A DNA stretch of 47,989 nucleotides from an uncultured Anaerobiospirillum sp. (GCA_944389785.1 CALXNP010000006.1:1-47989); one strand, 5' to 3'; numbered from the stretch's first letter, positions 8,985-18,793 are shown. Numbers and translations are program-made. The notes: generated from the letters alone by a model not told the origin.

Positions 8985-11912
8985 ATGGAAAATTTTGCAT
9001 ATGATATCTTCCCAGTGCCTTCAAAGTTAAGACCATTACCAGATGAGATTTTAAATGAGGGAAGAAAGTATTTAGAAAGGCTGGAACAAAGAGCAGATGA
9101 TGAAAGTAAAATTATCTTTCATTCACGTCCTGAGCTCTTATATGTATTATCTTTATCTGATTTTATTGCTAAAACCCTAATTCAATACCCAAAAGAATGT
9201 GCCAAACTTATAGCTCAAGGTGCTATAGATGATAGATATTTTTCAATAGATGCAAGTGACGTTATTAATGAAACTATAGTTGATGGTTTAAATGATAGTG
9301 AGTTAAAAAAACGCTTACGTATCTTACGCCGTACACGTATGGTTATTATAGCTTGGCGTGATTTAATTGGTTTGGCTGATATTGAAGAAGTTTTTGTTTC
9401 TTTATCTAATCTTGCAGAAGGTATAGTTATAGCTTGTATCAATGTTATACGCAATGGCTTAAAAAAAGTTTTTGGAGATGCTTTAGATAAAGATAATAAG
9501 CCTATGCCTCTATTAGTTTTGGGTATGGGCAAATTAGGTGGTGGTGAACTTAATTTTTCCTCAGATATCGATTTAATCATGTGTTATCCATATGATGGTA
9601 CTACTGTAGGAGGCTCAAGACAGATTTCTCATCAAGAGTTTTTTTCTAAATTAGTACAGCGTTTGGCTAATTTCTTATCTGATGTAACAGTTGATGGTTT
9701 TTGTTATCGCTTAGATTTGCGTTTACGTCCTTTTGGTGATGCTGGGGCTTTAGTTTCATCATTTGATGCTTTATCTAATTACTATGAAACACAAGGACGT
9801 ACTTGGGAGCGTTATGCTCTAGTTAAAGCAAAACTCTTAGGTTCATTTCATCAATGGCATCCTTATGGAGAGGAGTTAATTGAGCTGCTGCGTCCTTTTG
9901 TGTATAGACGCTATCTTGATTTTGGAGCTATTGAATCTTTGCGTAAATTAAAGCGCATGATTGAAGCTGAAGTACAAAGACGTAAACTTAATGATAATTT
10001 TAAATTAGGTAAAGGCGGTATTAGAGAAATTGAATTTATTGCTCAAGTTTTTGAGTTAATGCGTGGTGGCAGAATACCAGAACTTGCTGAGCGTTCTTTG
10101 CGTAAAACTTTAGTATATCTTGATAAGTTTATGTTATTGCCATCTGATGTATGTAAAAGATTAGATGCATACTATGTTTATTTACGCCGCCTTGAAAATA
10201 TTATTCAAGAATTTAGTGATGTACAAACTCAAAGTCTGCCTACGGATGAGAAAACTAGATTAAAACTAGCTTACTGCATGAATAGAGATAGCTATGAGCA
10301 GTTATATGATGAATTAAGTGACATTATGTCTAAGGTGCATGAAGAGTTCTGTAAAGTTATTAAAGATGATGTTGATCATAGTGATAAAACAGAAGATCAT
10401 AGTTTAATGTTGTGGGAGTCATCATTAACCGCAGAGGAGTTTATCGATAGCCTTGAGCCATTTATGCACAATAAAGATAAAAGTTTAGATTTAGCCAAAA
10501 GCATAGTGGCTTTACGTGAAGCTTTATCACGCTTACCAATAGGTCCTATAGGCTATCAAACACTTTTGCGTTTAATGCCAAAGCTAATTATCTTAGTAGC
10601 TAAATATGATGAACCTGATAAGCTTTTTAAACTTGTAGCAAATTTGATAGAAAGAATTTGTCTGCGTACTACATATCTTCAATTATTAATTGAAAATGAT
10701 ATGGCAAGAACTCGCTTAGTATCGCTTTTTTATGATAGTAAATTTGCTAGTGAATTAATCTGTGCTCATCCAATCTTATTAGATGAGCTTATTGCTCCTC
10801 GTTATTTTACTACTCCACCTAAGAGTGAGGAGTATTTTGCTTTATTAAGAGAGCAATTAATGCGAGTAAATCCTGATGACTTAGAAGAGCAGATGGAAGA
10901 GCTTAGATTATTTAAAAAAATCATGGTATTGCGTATTGCTATGTCAGATAGAGCTCAGTCATTACCTTTAATGAAGATTTCAGATTGTTTAAGTTTTTTA
11001 GCAGAAGCTATTATGCAAACAGTTTGTTATCTTGCTTGGGATCAAACGGCTAAAAAATTGGGTACACCTCCTAATTGCTCAAAGCAAGACCCTGGTTTTG
11101 CTATTATTGCTTATGGTAAATTAGGTGGTCTTGAGTTAGGCTATAAATCTGATTTAGATATGGTCTTTATTAAAAAAACAGAAGATCATAGTGATAGTGA
11201 AGAAGATGACAGTGATGAAAAACATGTCTCAGGAGCTATTTTCTATCCAAAATTAGTACAAAGAATGCTGCATTTATGTACTACTAGAATGGTTGGTGGC
11301 TGCTTATATGATCTTGATATGCGTTTGCGTCCTGATGGTGACAGCGGATTGTTAATTTCTGACACTAAAGGTTTTTATGAATATCAAGATAAAAGAGCTT
11401 GGACTTGGGAACATCAAGCTTTAGTTAGAGCAAGACCTATTTTTGGCTCAAAAGATGTTGTAGATGAATTTAATAAAATACGTGATACTATTTTACGTAA
11501 AAAAAGAGATGAAGAAAGTTTACGTAAAGATGTATTGTATATGCGTCAGAAGATGCGAAGGCATCTAGATAAATCATCACCATTACTTTTTGATTTAAAA
11601 GAAGGTGTTGGTGGCATGGTTGATATTGAATTTATTGCTCAATATCTAATTTTAAAAGAAGCTCCTAATCATAAAGATATGGTTTTATGGTCTGATAATG
11701 TTCGTATTTTTGATGAATGTGAGCGTCTTAAAATTTTAACTGTAGATGAGGTTAGAATTTTAAAAGAAGCTTATTTAGAGTTAAGAGGTCTATATCATCG
11801 TTTATCTTTAGCTGAGGTGCCTCGTTTAATCTCTATAGAAGATAAGCCTGTAATATGCAATGATGTTGTAGCAATTTGGAATAAGCTTTTAGTTAAGCTT
11901 CCTCAAGCTTAG
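8985..11912 (+). CDS. glnE: Bifunctional glutamine synthetase adenylyltransferase/adenylyl-removing enzyme GlnE
   Basis: GlnE adenylylates and deadenylylates glutamine synthetase in response to PII and glutamine, tuning nitrogen assimilation. Both nucleotidyltransferase domains are visible: GMGKLGGGELNFSSDIDLI near residue 178 (adenylyl removase) and AYGKLGGLELGYKSDLDMV near residue 707 (adenylyltransferase), each with the G-S-DxD pattern. Each is followed by the RLDLRLRPFG or LDMRLRPDG strand and by a GGIREIEFIAQ or GGMVDIEFIAQ helix. Its 975 residues compare with 946 in E. coli. It is cotranscribed with ygiF (1-bp gap). hldE, which follows glnE in E. coli, is replaced by the mobilisation triad. 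Confidence 0.97.
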   Translation: MENFAYDIFPVPSKLRPLPDEILNEGRKYLERLEQRADDESKIIFHSRPELLYVLSLSDFIAKTLIQYPKECAKLIAQGAIDDRYFSIDASDVINETIVDGLNDSELKKRLRILRRTRMVIIAWRDLIGLADIEEVFVSLSNLAEGIVIACINVIRNGLKKVFGDALDKDNKPMPLLVLGMGKLGGGELNFSSDIDLIMCYPYDGTTVGGSRQISHQEFFSKLVQRLANFLSDVTVDGFCYRLDLRLRPFGDAGALVSSFDALSNYYETQGRTWERYALVKAKLLGSFHQWHPYGEELIELLRPFVYRRYLDFGAIESLRKLKRMIEAEVQRRKLNDNFKLGKGGIREIEFIAQVFELMRGGRIPELAERSLRKTLVYLDKFMLLPSDVCKRLDAYYVYLRRLENIIQEFSDVQTQSLPTDEKTRLKLAYCMNRDSYEQLYDELSDIMSKVHEEFCKVIKDDVDHSDKTEDHSLMLWESSLTAEEFIDSLEPFMHNKDKSLDLAKSIVALREALSRLPIGPIGYQTLLRLMPKLIILVAKYDEPDKLFKLVANLIERICLRTTYLQLLIENDMARTRLVSLFYDSKFASELICAHPILLDELIAPRYFTTPPKSEEYFALLREQLMRVNPDDLEEQMEELRLFKKIMVLRIAMSDRAQSLPLMKISDCLSFLAEAIMQTVCYLAWDQTAKKLGTPPNCSKQDPGFAIIAYGKLGGLELGYKSDLDMVFIKKTEDHSDSEEDDSDEKHVSGAIFYPKLVQRMLHLCTTRMVGGCLYDLDMRLRPDGDSGLLISDTKGFYEYQDKRAWTWEHQALVRARPIFGSKDVVDEFNKIRDTILRKKRDEESLRKDVLYMRQKMRRHLDKSSPLLFDLKEGVGGMVDIEFIAQYLILKEAPNHKDMVLWSDNVRIFDECERLKILTVDEVRILKEAYLELRGLYHRLSLAEVPRLISIEDKPVICNDVVAIWNKLLVKLPQA

Positions 11913-12071
11913 CTAAAGGTTAAATTATTTAAGCTGTAAGTTTTAGTCTTGATATTTTAATTAAAAATCAATTAGTAAAGAGACTATAATCAATTTTAAT
12001 TAACAAACTGTAGCTTAAATTTACATTAAAACTAAACAATAGCCTATGCTTTAAATACATGGGTAATGTAT

Positions 12072-13577
12072 ATGAGCAAGTCTATGTTTAGTTTTAAAAA
12101 GAGTACCTTACAAAAAGCTTTAAAAAAATACCAAACAGACAAAATAGCAAGTTATGAGCAAATAGAAGATAGGGCAAATGATGAACTTGTAGCAGATGAT
12201 TTTTTAATCATCAATACTCAAGGTAATTACATTTTTGTCTATAAAAGTGCTGCAGAGTTATTACAACAGCATAAAACTTGTATTAATGAAATTATTTATC
12301 TATGTAATAGTGCCTGCAGAGTAGTTAATAAAGAATTAACCTGTAAAGTTTTAACTTTAATTAAAACTTTAGCACGAATGGTTAGTACAGTTCCTGCTTC
12401 TCAAGGCTGTCATGATGTTTATAATGCAGGTTTATTTAAACATAGCTTATTAGTATGTAAATTTGCTTTGCATGAGTATTTAAATAGTAGTTTATATCGC
12501 AGTAATACCCAAAATAATCTAGTTTATGCTTTAGTTATAGCAGCCTTAATACATGATTTAGGTAAGGTTTTTTGTGATTTTAAGCTCAAAGCTTATAAAC
12601 AAGAACGTTATTTTAATCCTTATATTGAAATACTTGATGATTTTTTACAGCAAAGTAAATGTAAATATTTTTGTCTTGATTTTACAATTACCAAAAATTT
12701 AGAGCATGATGATTTAATCTGCATGCTTATAGGCAGATTTTTACATGAAGCAAATTGTTTTGAGCTTTTAGATCAATTAGAAGAATTAATTGATTTAAAA
12801 GCTTATTTCTTTAAAGAAGGTGAGCTTTGGCAAATAGTTAAAAAAGCTGACGCTTATTGTGTAGCTCTACATAATAGTAAAGCTGTTAATCACCTTGAAG
12901 TGGCTCCTTTTTTAATGAATAAACTTAAAGTTTTTTTAAAAGAGCATGATAGTTTAGTCAATGTTACAGCTGGTTTAGCTTATAACACTAATTATGGTTG
13001 TATCATTCCTTATGATGGTGATTTAGTGTATATGCTGTGTCATTGGTATGGGGCAATGAGTATTGGTTCAAATATTGATCAAAGCAATGCAAGTTTTGGC
13101 AGTGTATTGTTATTTCTAAGAAAAAAAGGATATTTAACTTTCTTTGGGCGTAATCGAATTTATAGCTGGTATAAAATTACCATTAATGATGATGTTATCT
13201 TTGTTAAAGGTTTTATCCTAAAAGCTCTAAGTTTAAATAGTGCTACTGTAAATTGTATATTACTTGGTGATAAGCCTTCAGAGCTTATGCCTTTTTTTCA
13301 AGATAGGGAAAGTAAGACTATAGCAGGTCAAATAGTATTAAGCAATCAAGCTTTAGCTACAACTTACACAAAAGAGGCTATTGCAGGTGCTCAGTATATA
13401 AGTGGTCAAGCTAAAGGTCTTTATGAAGAATTAATACAAAGACGCAATAAACAAAGACTAAATGAGAAAAAAGCAGAGTTTAGAGATTTTAAATTTAAGG
13501 TTAATGCACAAAAACATAATACTATAGATATAGATACAGATGATTTTGATCTTGCTGTATTTGATGATTTATTTTAA
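12072..13577 (+). CDS. MobH-type (TraI_2) relaxase-like HD-domain protein
   Basis: MobH relaxases nick the transfer origin of SXT-like and genomic-island conjugative elements. Here VSTVPASQGCHDVYNAGLFKHSLLV (near residues 107-130) followed by ALVIAALIHDLGKVF (near 155) reproduces the TraI_2 layout PAS...HH...GGLL-HS...HDLGK, but the first His of the HH pair is Cys. A winged-helix-like C-terminal segment is present (LLFLRKKGYLTFFGRNRIYSWYKI). The start at 12072 is preferred over the ATG at 12066 because GGG at 12061-12063 then has a proper spacing of 8. The length is 501 residues. A coupling-protein gene follows after 8 bp. The upstream gap (11913-12071) shows only AT-rich spacer. Whether nicking activity remains is unknown. 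Confidence 0.72.
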   Translation: MSKSMFSFKKSTLQKALKKYQTDKIASYEQIEDRANDELVADDFLIINTQGNYIFVYKSAAELLQQHKTCINEIIYLCNSACRVVNKELTCKVLTLIKTLARMVSTVPASQGCHDVYNAGLFKHSLLVCKFALHEYLNSSLYRSNTQNNLVYALVIAALIHDLGKVFCDFKLKAYKQERYFNPYIEILDDFLQQSKCKYFCLDFTITKNLEHDDLICMLIGRFLHEANCFELLDQLEELIDLKAYFFKEGELWQIVKKADAYCVALHNSKAVNHLEVAPFLMNKLKVFLKEHDSLVNVTAGLAYNTNYGCIIPYDGDLVYMLCHWYGAMSIGSNIDQSNASFGSVLLFLRKKGYLTFFGRNRIYSWYKITINDDVIFVKGFILKALSLNSATVNCILLGDKPSELMPFFQDRESKTIAGQIVLSNQALATTYTKEAIAGAQYISGQAKGLYEELIQRRNKQRLNEKKAEFRDFKFKVNAQKHNTIDIDTDDFDLAVFDDLF

Positions 13578-13585
13578 GGTGATTT

Positions 13586-15643
13586 ATGCAAGATGGCATC
13601 AATATAGCAAAAGCAAAATATTTAAAAAAAAGCACAGTACTTGTTATGCTAGTATTAATGTTGGTTAATTTAAGCTGCATACAAGAACTATATTCATCTT
13701 TAATAGTAATTGCTATTTATATTTTAATTTTAAGTTTATTAAAAGATCAGATAATTTTAGTTCTTTTTCATAGAACAGTAGTTGAATTAGAAATAATTAA
13801 TTTAGATAAGCTTAATAAAATTTTAAAGTATACGGCAGTAACTTTAAGTAAAAAATATAAAAAAAACTTATCTAATTGTGATTTTGTTTATTTAGGTGAT
13901 GGTTTTTTATGGCAGGCAAGGCATGCTAGAGCCCTATATGACAAACTTAATATAGGTCTTAGTGTAGAAAATAGCTTTAGTGATCGTTTTGGTTCAAAAG
14001 ATATACATGCTATTGAATATTTAAATAATCAAAATTTAATTTGTTCAACTAAGGTATTAAATGGCCATTCTATAATTTTTGGTACTACAGGTACAGGTAA
14101 AACTTCATTTTTGATACTGCATATTATGCAAGCTATTTTAAGAAATGAAACTGTAATTGTAATTGATCCAAAAGGAGATCAAAATTTATGTAATATGATA
14201 CAGCGCTGCTCACTTAAAGCCTCCCGCCAAGATAGTTTTATTCATTTAGATGTATTAGATGATAAGGGTTTATTTAATCCTTTATCAAGTTATATTGATA
14301 CTTCAGAAATAGGTTCACGTATAGGACAATTACTTCCATCTGAGGGATCGGCTCAATCTTTTAAAGCATTTAGTGAAATGGCGGTTAGTGCTTGTGCTTC
14401 AATGCTTAATTTAATGCATAAGAAAATTACTTTATATAATTTACTTATGCATATTCAAGATCATGATTTATTTTTACAAACTGCTAATAATTATTTAAAA
14501 AATTATTTAAAAGAGTTAGATAATAAGGAGTTAAATCTTTACTACAATCGCATTTGTGGTGTCAGTGATCAAGATAATCAAGATTTGTCTGTACAAAGTG
14601 AGTTTAAAAATTTAGAACAAGATTTGCAAAGAGCTAAAAACTTTTTAGCTCAACGTAATGTTGATTTTAATGCTGATGCCTTTACTATTGATAATTTTAT
14701 AAAAGATAAAGATGATATACAAACTCAAGATGAGAAAAAGCCTAAAAGTGAGGATATAAGCTTAAAGAATAAAAGTACTGCAGTTAAATCTAAAACAAAT
14801 AAAACTACTAAAAAGTCAGCTAAAGCTAATATTCCATCTTTACATAATATCAAAAAGTTTTATCAATATGCTTTAGAAAAAGGTTATATTGAGCATAATG
14901 TTGATTTAAGTAATGTCTTAGCTGTAGCCTCTTTAGATAAAGGCTATTATCAAAAAGTTACAGCAGCTATAATTCCTTTATTACAATCTTTATGTTCCTC
15001 TAATTTAGTTAAAAGCCTTTCATCTAATCAACAAAGTCCTTCTTTTAATGATGTTATTTGTCAAAATAAAATAATTTATATAGCTTTACATTGTTTGCAG
15101 AATGCTACAGTAGGCGGTAATTTAGGTAAGTTATTAGTTTCTGATTTAGCTTCGTGTGCAGGTATTTTGTATGCTAATTCCATGCATTTACAAAGAGTAA
15201 ATATTTTTTTAGATGAGGCTTCAGAGCTAGTAAATGAAAGTTTAACACAATTATTAAATAAATCTCGTGGTGCTAATTTTGCTTTAACTATAGCTACACA
15301 GACCTTTGGTGATCTAGTTAAAAGAGCAGGTTCACATGAAAGTGCTATGCAAATTTTAGGTAATTGTAACAACTTGTATTCTTTACGCTGCAGTGATGTT
15401 CAAAGTGCAGAATATATTGCTAAACATTTAATTAGCACACAAAAAGCTAATTTATCATCAGCTTTAACTTATACTCAGCAACAGGGTAAAGTTAATAATA
15501 GTTTAACCCGTCAAATTAGCTTTAGTGATTGTCCTATATTTAGTCAAGACGCCATTAAACTTTTACCTAATTTTGAGTTTATTTGTAAGCTTGCTGATGG
15601 CAGTTTTTATAAAGGTATTATGCCTTTATTAATTGAGGATTAA
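13586..15643 (+). CDS. TraD-type conjugative coupling ATPase
   Basis: Type IV coupling proteins link the relaxosome to the secretion channel and pump DNA. Two hydrophobic helices lie at about residues 15-55. Walker A IIFGTTGTGKTSF is near residue 163, VIVIDPKGDQNL follows, Walker B NIFLDEASEL is near residue 538, and FALTIATQTFGDL is the motif of the TraD/VirD4 sensor region. A lysine- and serine-rich, probably disordered insert at about 330-415 separates the two halves. Its 685 residues compare with about 600 in SXT TraD. RBS AGGTG sits 5 bp before the start. The order relaxase, coupling protein, small membrane protein matches SXT/R391-type elements. Confidence 0.82.
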   Translation: MQDGINIAKAKYLKKSTVLVMLVLMLVNLSCIQELYSSLIVIAIYILILSLLKDQIILVLFHRTVVELEIINLDKLNKILKYTAVTLSKKYKKNLSNCDFVYLGDGFLWQARHARALYDKLNIGLSVENSFSDRFGSKDIHAIEYLNNQNLICSTKVLNGHSIIFGTTGTGKTSFLILHIMQAILRNETVIVIDPKGDQNLCNMIQRCSLKASRQDSFIHLDVLDDKGLFNPLSSYIDTSEIGSRIGQLLPSEGSAQSFKAFSEMAVSACASMLNLMHKKITLYNLLMHIQDHDLFLQTANNYLKNYLKELDNKELNLYYNRICGVSDQDNQDLSVQSEFKNLEQDLQRAKNFLAQRNVDFNADAFTIDNFIKDKDDIQTQDEKKPKSEDISLKNKSTAVKSKTNKTTKKSAKANIPSLHNIKKFYQYALEKGYIEHNVDLSNVLAVASLDKGYYQKVTAAIIPLLQSLCSSNLVKSLSSNQQSPSFNDVICQNKIIYIALHCLQNATVGGNLGKLLVSDLASCAGILYANSMHLQRVNIFLDEASELVNESLTQLLNKSRGANFALTIATQTFGDLVKRAGSHESAMQILGNCNNLYSLRCSDVQSAEYIAKHLISTQKANLSSALTYTQQQGKVNNSLTRQISFSDCPIFSQDAIKLLPNFEFICKLADGSFYKGIMPLLIED

Positions 15644-15663
15644 TTTTTTACTTTAGGTTTTTT

Positions 15664-16182
15664 ATGTTTTTATTAATTAAATTTATTGCATATTGTTTAT
15701 TATTTGTTTTAGTAGATATATTACTTGGTGCTAATTATAAGTTACATACTATGTTTGCTATAGAATATAGTTATTATGCTCAAGCTTCAGAATATACACA
15801 AGCCCTAGTACATTGGTATTTTAATCATATTATACAAAATGAGAATTTATCAAGACTTATTTATTTAACTCAGGTTTTAGGTATAGCAATATTTAGATTT
15901 ATTGGCAGTTTTTTATTGATGCCATATTTTTATATTACTACTATTATAAGTTTAAGTTTTGCCCTGCATTATGTAAAGCAAATACTTATAGCTAAACATT
16001 ATAACTTTACAGGTTTAATACAATTAATAACTTTGTTTATCCTAACTTTAAAGCTTGCTGCACCTTTAGTATTACTGCAAAAGCTTGGACATTATCAAAT
16101 TGTTAATAATCTATACCTTACTTTGTTATGTATAGCTATAAGTCTATTTATCACTTTAAATACCAATAATCAAAGTCTGTAA
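15664..16182 (+). CDS. Small integral membrane protein of the mobilisation triad (DUF4400-like)
   Basis: This 172-residue protein has four predicted membrane segments (about residues 3-20, 77-97, 117-140 and 150-165) and few charged residues. I recognise no enzymatic motif. In SXT/PFGI-type elements the coupling protein gene is followed by a DUF4400-type membrane protein of similar size and topology, so the position 20 bp after the traD-like gene is the main support. It is the last gene of the triad; the convergent lipoprotein gene ends 14 bp later with no clear terminator between them. Confidence 0.55.
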   Translation: MFLLIKFIAYCLLFVLVDILLGANYKLHTMFAIEYSYYAQASEYTQALVHWYFNHIIQNENLSRLIYLTQVLGIAIFRFIGSFLLMPYFYITTIISLSFALHYVKQILIAKHYNFTGLIQLITLFILTLKLAAPLVLLQKLGHYQIVNNLYLTLLCIAISLFITLNTNNQSL

Positions 16183-16196
16183 TTTAAAACAAGATA

Positions 16197-16643
16197 TTAA
16201 GGATAGGTTAGTATATTCTCAAATTGGCGTCGTTTTAAATCTTGCAGATACATTTGTTCTTTAGCATCATTGTTAAGTTTATCTTGAGCTTGTTTTAATA
16301 GCTGTTCTTTATTGTCCACTTTTATTTGATGATTAAGTGGACACTTATAGGCTCTGCCAGATAATGCTACACCTATATCATTAAAACCTAGCATAGCAGC
16401 ATAGGCATGAGTTTCAACTAGATGAGTTGCTCCAAGTTTTGCAGCTTGTAATTTAAGATCAAAGCGAGCAGATTGTATGGTGATACGTGCTGTAGAATCT
16501 ACATTATCAATAAACTCACAGCCTACTATTTCAATAGGTAAAGCAGTTTGTACTTTAGCTTGCAGAGCAATATCTTCAGAACTTGTGCAAGCATTAAGAG
16601 CAAAGCTAGCTGCTAGTATTGATGCGATATATCTTATTTTCAT
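16197..16643 (-). CDS. DUF4156-family lipoprotein
   Basis: The N-terminus MKIRYIASILAASFALNACTSS is a lipoprotein signal with a lipobox ending in Cys19. The mature part has the DUF4156 features: a conserved Cys after the start of the domain (VGCEFID), an alpha-helical stretch with LKLQAAKLGATHLVET, and a C-terminal GRAYKCP that may form a disulfide with the first Cys. Function is unknown. The start lies 12 bp after the stop of lpxL on the same strand, with AAGGA upstream, so the two genes probably form an envelope-related operon. Confidence 0.8.
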   Translation of the reverse strand: MKIRYIASILAASFALNACTSSEDIALQAKVQTALPIEIVGCEFIDNVDSTARITIQSARFDLKLQAAKLGATHLVETHAYAAMLGFNDIGVALSGRAYKCPLNHQIKVDNKEQLLKQAQDKLNNDAKEQMYLQDLKRRQFENILTYP

Positions 16644-16655
16644 AATAATATTTCC

Positions 16656-17693
16656 TTATGTTAATTTTGGATAACGATTTTCCTCTCCTTGAGGAGTTGT
16701 TTTAAAACGTCTATGCATCCATAAATATTGTTCAGGTGCAAGTTTAATCATATCTTCAATAACTTTATTGATACGTGCAGTATCTTGATATTCATCAGTA
16801 CCTGGAAAATCTTGCAAAGGATCTTGAATATGTAGTCTATAACCTTTGTCATCTCTTATGGTAAATGAAGGCTGTACTATAGTACCTTTGACTCTAGCTA
16901 AGTCTCTTGTTCCTGTAACTGTAGATGCTTTTTGTACTGCAAAAAATGGTACAAAAATAGAGGATCTTGTACCATAGTCTTGATCTGGTGCATACCAAAT
17001 AGGGTTACCTTGCATCAAAGCCTTGAGCATAGAGCGTACATCATTTCTATCAACTAGAGCTAAATTTGAGCGTAAGCGTCCTTTAACTTGAATGTATTCC
17101 CATACAGGATGATCAGAAGAACGATAAATGCCCACACCAGGTTTTACTAATAAAGCATAAGCCCTAGCCATAATTTCAAGATGAACAAAATGACAAGTTA
17201 AGACTAAAGTCCTTGTATTATTTTGAGCCAATTCTCTTGCTTTTTGTAATTCATTTTCATCTGCATGAATTAATTTTAAAAAACGCTTATCTGACCAAAA
17301 CCAAGCAATACCAGTTTCAAATAGAGCAATACCTGAGTTTTTAAAAATATCTTGTTTTAATTTTATTTTTTGCTCTGTACTTAAATTTGGAAAAGCAAGC
17401 TCAATATTACGCTCAAGTACATAGGCTCTGGTTTTCATAAAGCGTCCCATAAGTTTACCAATGAAAGCTCCTAAGCGTTTTAAGCATGAGTAAGGTAATA
17501 TGGTGACTAAGATATAGAGTAGGGCTATTGTTAAAAAGGTAGGGATATAATTTAAGCGTAACAGTTTCTTGCTAAAGACTGCTTCATATACTACACCTTT
17601 GCCCCAACCTGTTTGTCGTATAGTATTGCGATGCTGCTTTTGTCTTTTTTTAAAAGAGGTATGTAATTTAAGTTTTTCTTCTTTATTATCCAT
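16656..17693 (-). CDS. lpxL: Lipid A acyltransferase, LpxL/LpxP type
   Basis: The enzyme adds a secondary acyl chain to Kdo2-lipid IVA at the inner membrane. A membrane anchor is present at about residues 50-68 (TFLTIALLYILVTILPY). The catalytic H-x4-E lies in TCHFVHLEIM, and family blocks WYAPDQDYG, FVPFFAV and YLWMHRRFKTTPQGE are intact, ending in RYP. The 345 residues exceed E. coli LpxL (306) by a basic N-terminal extension. AAGGT sits just upstream of the start. LpxL, LpxM and LpxP share these motifs; WYAPDQDYG favours LpxL/LpxP. Confidence 0.9.
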   Translation of the reverse strand: MDNKEEKLKLHTSFKKRQKQHRNTIRQTGWGKGVVYEAVFSKKLLRLNYIPTFLTIALLYILVTILPYSCLKRLGAFIGKLMGRFMKTRAYVLERNIELAFPNLSTEQKIKLKQDIFKNSGIALFETGIAWFWSDKRFLKLIHADENELQKARELAQNNTRTLVLTCHFVHLEIMARAYALLVKPGVGIYRSSDHPVWEYIQVKGRLRSNLALVDRNDVRSMLKALMQGNPIWYAPDQDYGTRSSIFVPFFAVQKASTVTGTRDLARVKGTIVQPSFTIRDDKGYRLHIQDPLQDFPGTDEYQDTARINKVIEDMIKLAPEQYLWMHRRFKTTPQGEENRYPKLT

Positions 17694-17783
17694 GTCTTAC
17701 CTTAAAAATAAAATTGAGTTTTGCATCATTGTAACACTCAATATCACTATAGGCAAAACACAAATTGTAGCTTTATATCTTTA

Positions 17784-18779
17784 TTAATTAAGAGTTTTTA
17801 TAGAATTTCTAGCTACAAAACTTACTTCAAAATTTGATGGAAGATAGTGTTCATTTTTTGAGATAGATAAAGACAACATTAAAGCTTCATGAGCCATGCT
17901 TTCAACAGGATTAATAACAGTACTAAGTGGTGGGTTTAAAAATCTTGACATGTATAAATTATCAAAGCCTACAATAGAAATATCATTTGGTATATTAATA
18001 CCATGCTGTGTGAGTACTGAAATTATACTAACAGCTTGAGTATCATTGTAAGTAACTATAGCTGTAATTTTATTAACTATATCTAATAACTTTAAAGCCA
18101 CACGTTCGCCGCCTTCAAGCGAAGGCTCATCTTTAAATACAAATTCTTTATTTAATTTAATATTATTATCTTTTAAAGCTTGATTAAAGCCAGCTAATCG
18201 CTCTTTGGCATCTAAAATATTATGTGATGAACCAACATAGGCAATATTGTGATGACCATGCTTAATCAGTTCAAGTGTAGCTAAATAAGTACCATATTTA
18301 TTGTCTATATTAATACAGCGATGCTCATAACCTGTAACTTTACGATTAATTAAAACCATAGCAGGTACTAAATTTAAATAATGAGTAATTTCATGATCAC
18401 TCATAGCTAAAGCATGAACTATATAGGCACGACATTTGTAGGATAATAAATTTTCAATAGCTTGACGCTCTCTTTGTTTATCATGAAAACCTTGAGCAAT
18501 TAAAAGTTTAGCATTGAGATTATGGGCAGTTTTTTCAATAGCTTTTGCCATTGTGCCAAAATAAGGATCTGAAACATCAGAGACTACAGCACCTATAATT
18601 TCACTATTTTGATGTGCTAAAGCTCTAGCATTAGCATTTAAAACAAAGCCAAGCTCTTCTCTTGCTTGTAATACAGCATCTTTTGCTGTTTTACTTACTT
18701 TAGCAGAACCATTTAACACACGTGAAACAGTCGCAACAGAAACATTAGCAAGTTTTGCAACATCTTTAATTGTAGCCAT
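17784..18779 (-). CDS. galR: LacI-family repressor of the gal operon, GalR-like
   Basis: The N-terminal helix-turn-helix MATIKDVAKLANVSVATVSR is that of LacI-family regulators, with the hinge helix LNANARALA after it. The rest is a periplasmic-binding-protein-like sugar-sensing domain (IIGAVVSDVSDPYFGTMA, ISIVGFDNLYMSRFLNPPLSTV). The gene is divergent from galE-galT-galK. A LacI-type operator lies 15 bp before its own start and a perfect one overlaps the galE promoter, so it probably represses both and responds to galactose. Its 331 residues are slightly shorter than E. coli GalR (343). Confidence 0.87.
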   Translation of the reverse strand: MATIKDVAKLANVSVATVSRVLNGSAKVSKTAKDAVLQAREELGFVLNANARALAHQNSEIIGAVVSDVSDPYFGTMAKAIEKTAHNLNAKLLIAQGFHDKQRERQAIENLLSYKCRAYIVHALAMSDHEITHYLNLVPAMVLINRKVTGYEHRCINIDNKYGTYLATLELIKHGHHNIAYVGSSHNILDAKERLAGFNQALKDNNIKLNKEFVFKDEPSLEGGERVALKLLDIVNKITAIVTYNDTQAVSIISVLTQHGINIPNDISIVGFDNLYMSRFLNPPLSTVINPVESMAHEALMLSLSISKNEHYLPSNFEVSFVARNSIKTLN

Positions 18780-18793
18780 GAAAAAATCCCAAT

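Noticed and set aside
12072-16182. A complete integrative conjugative element
   Set aside because: No integrase, secretion genes, att repeats or cargo are visible within the window; only the three-gene module is present.
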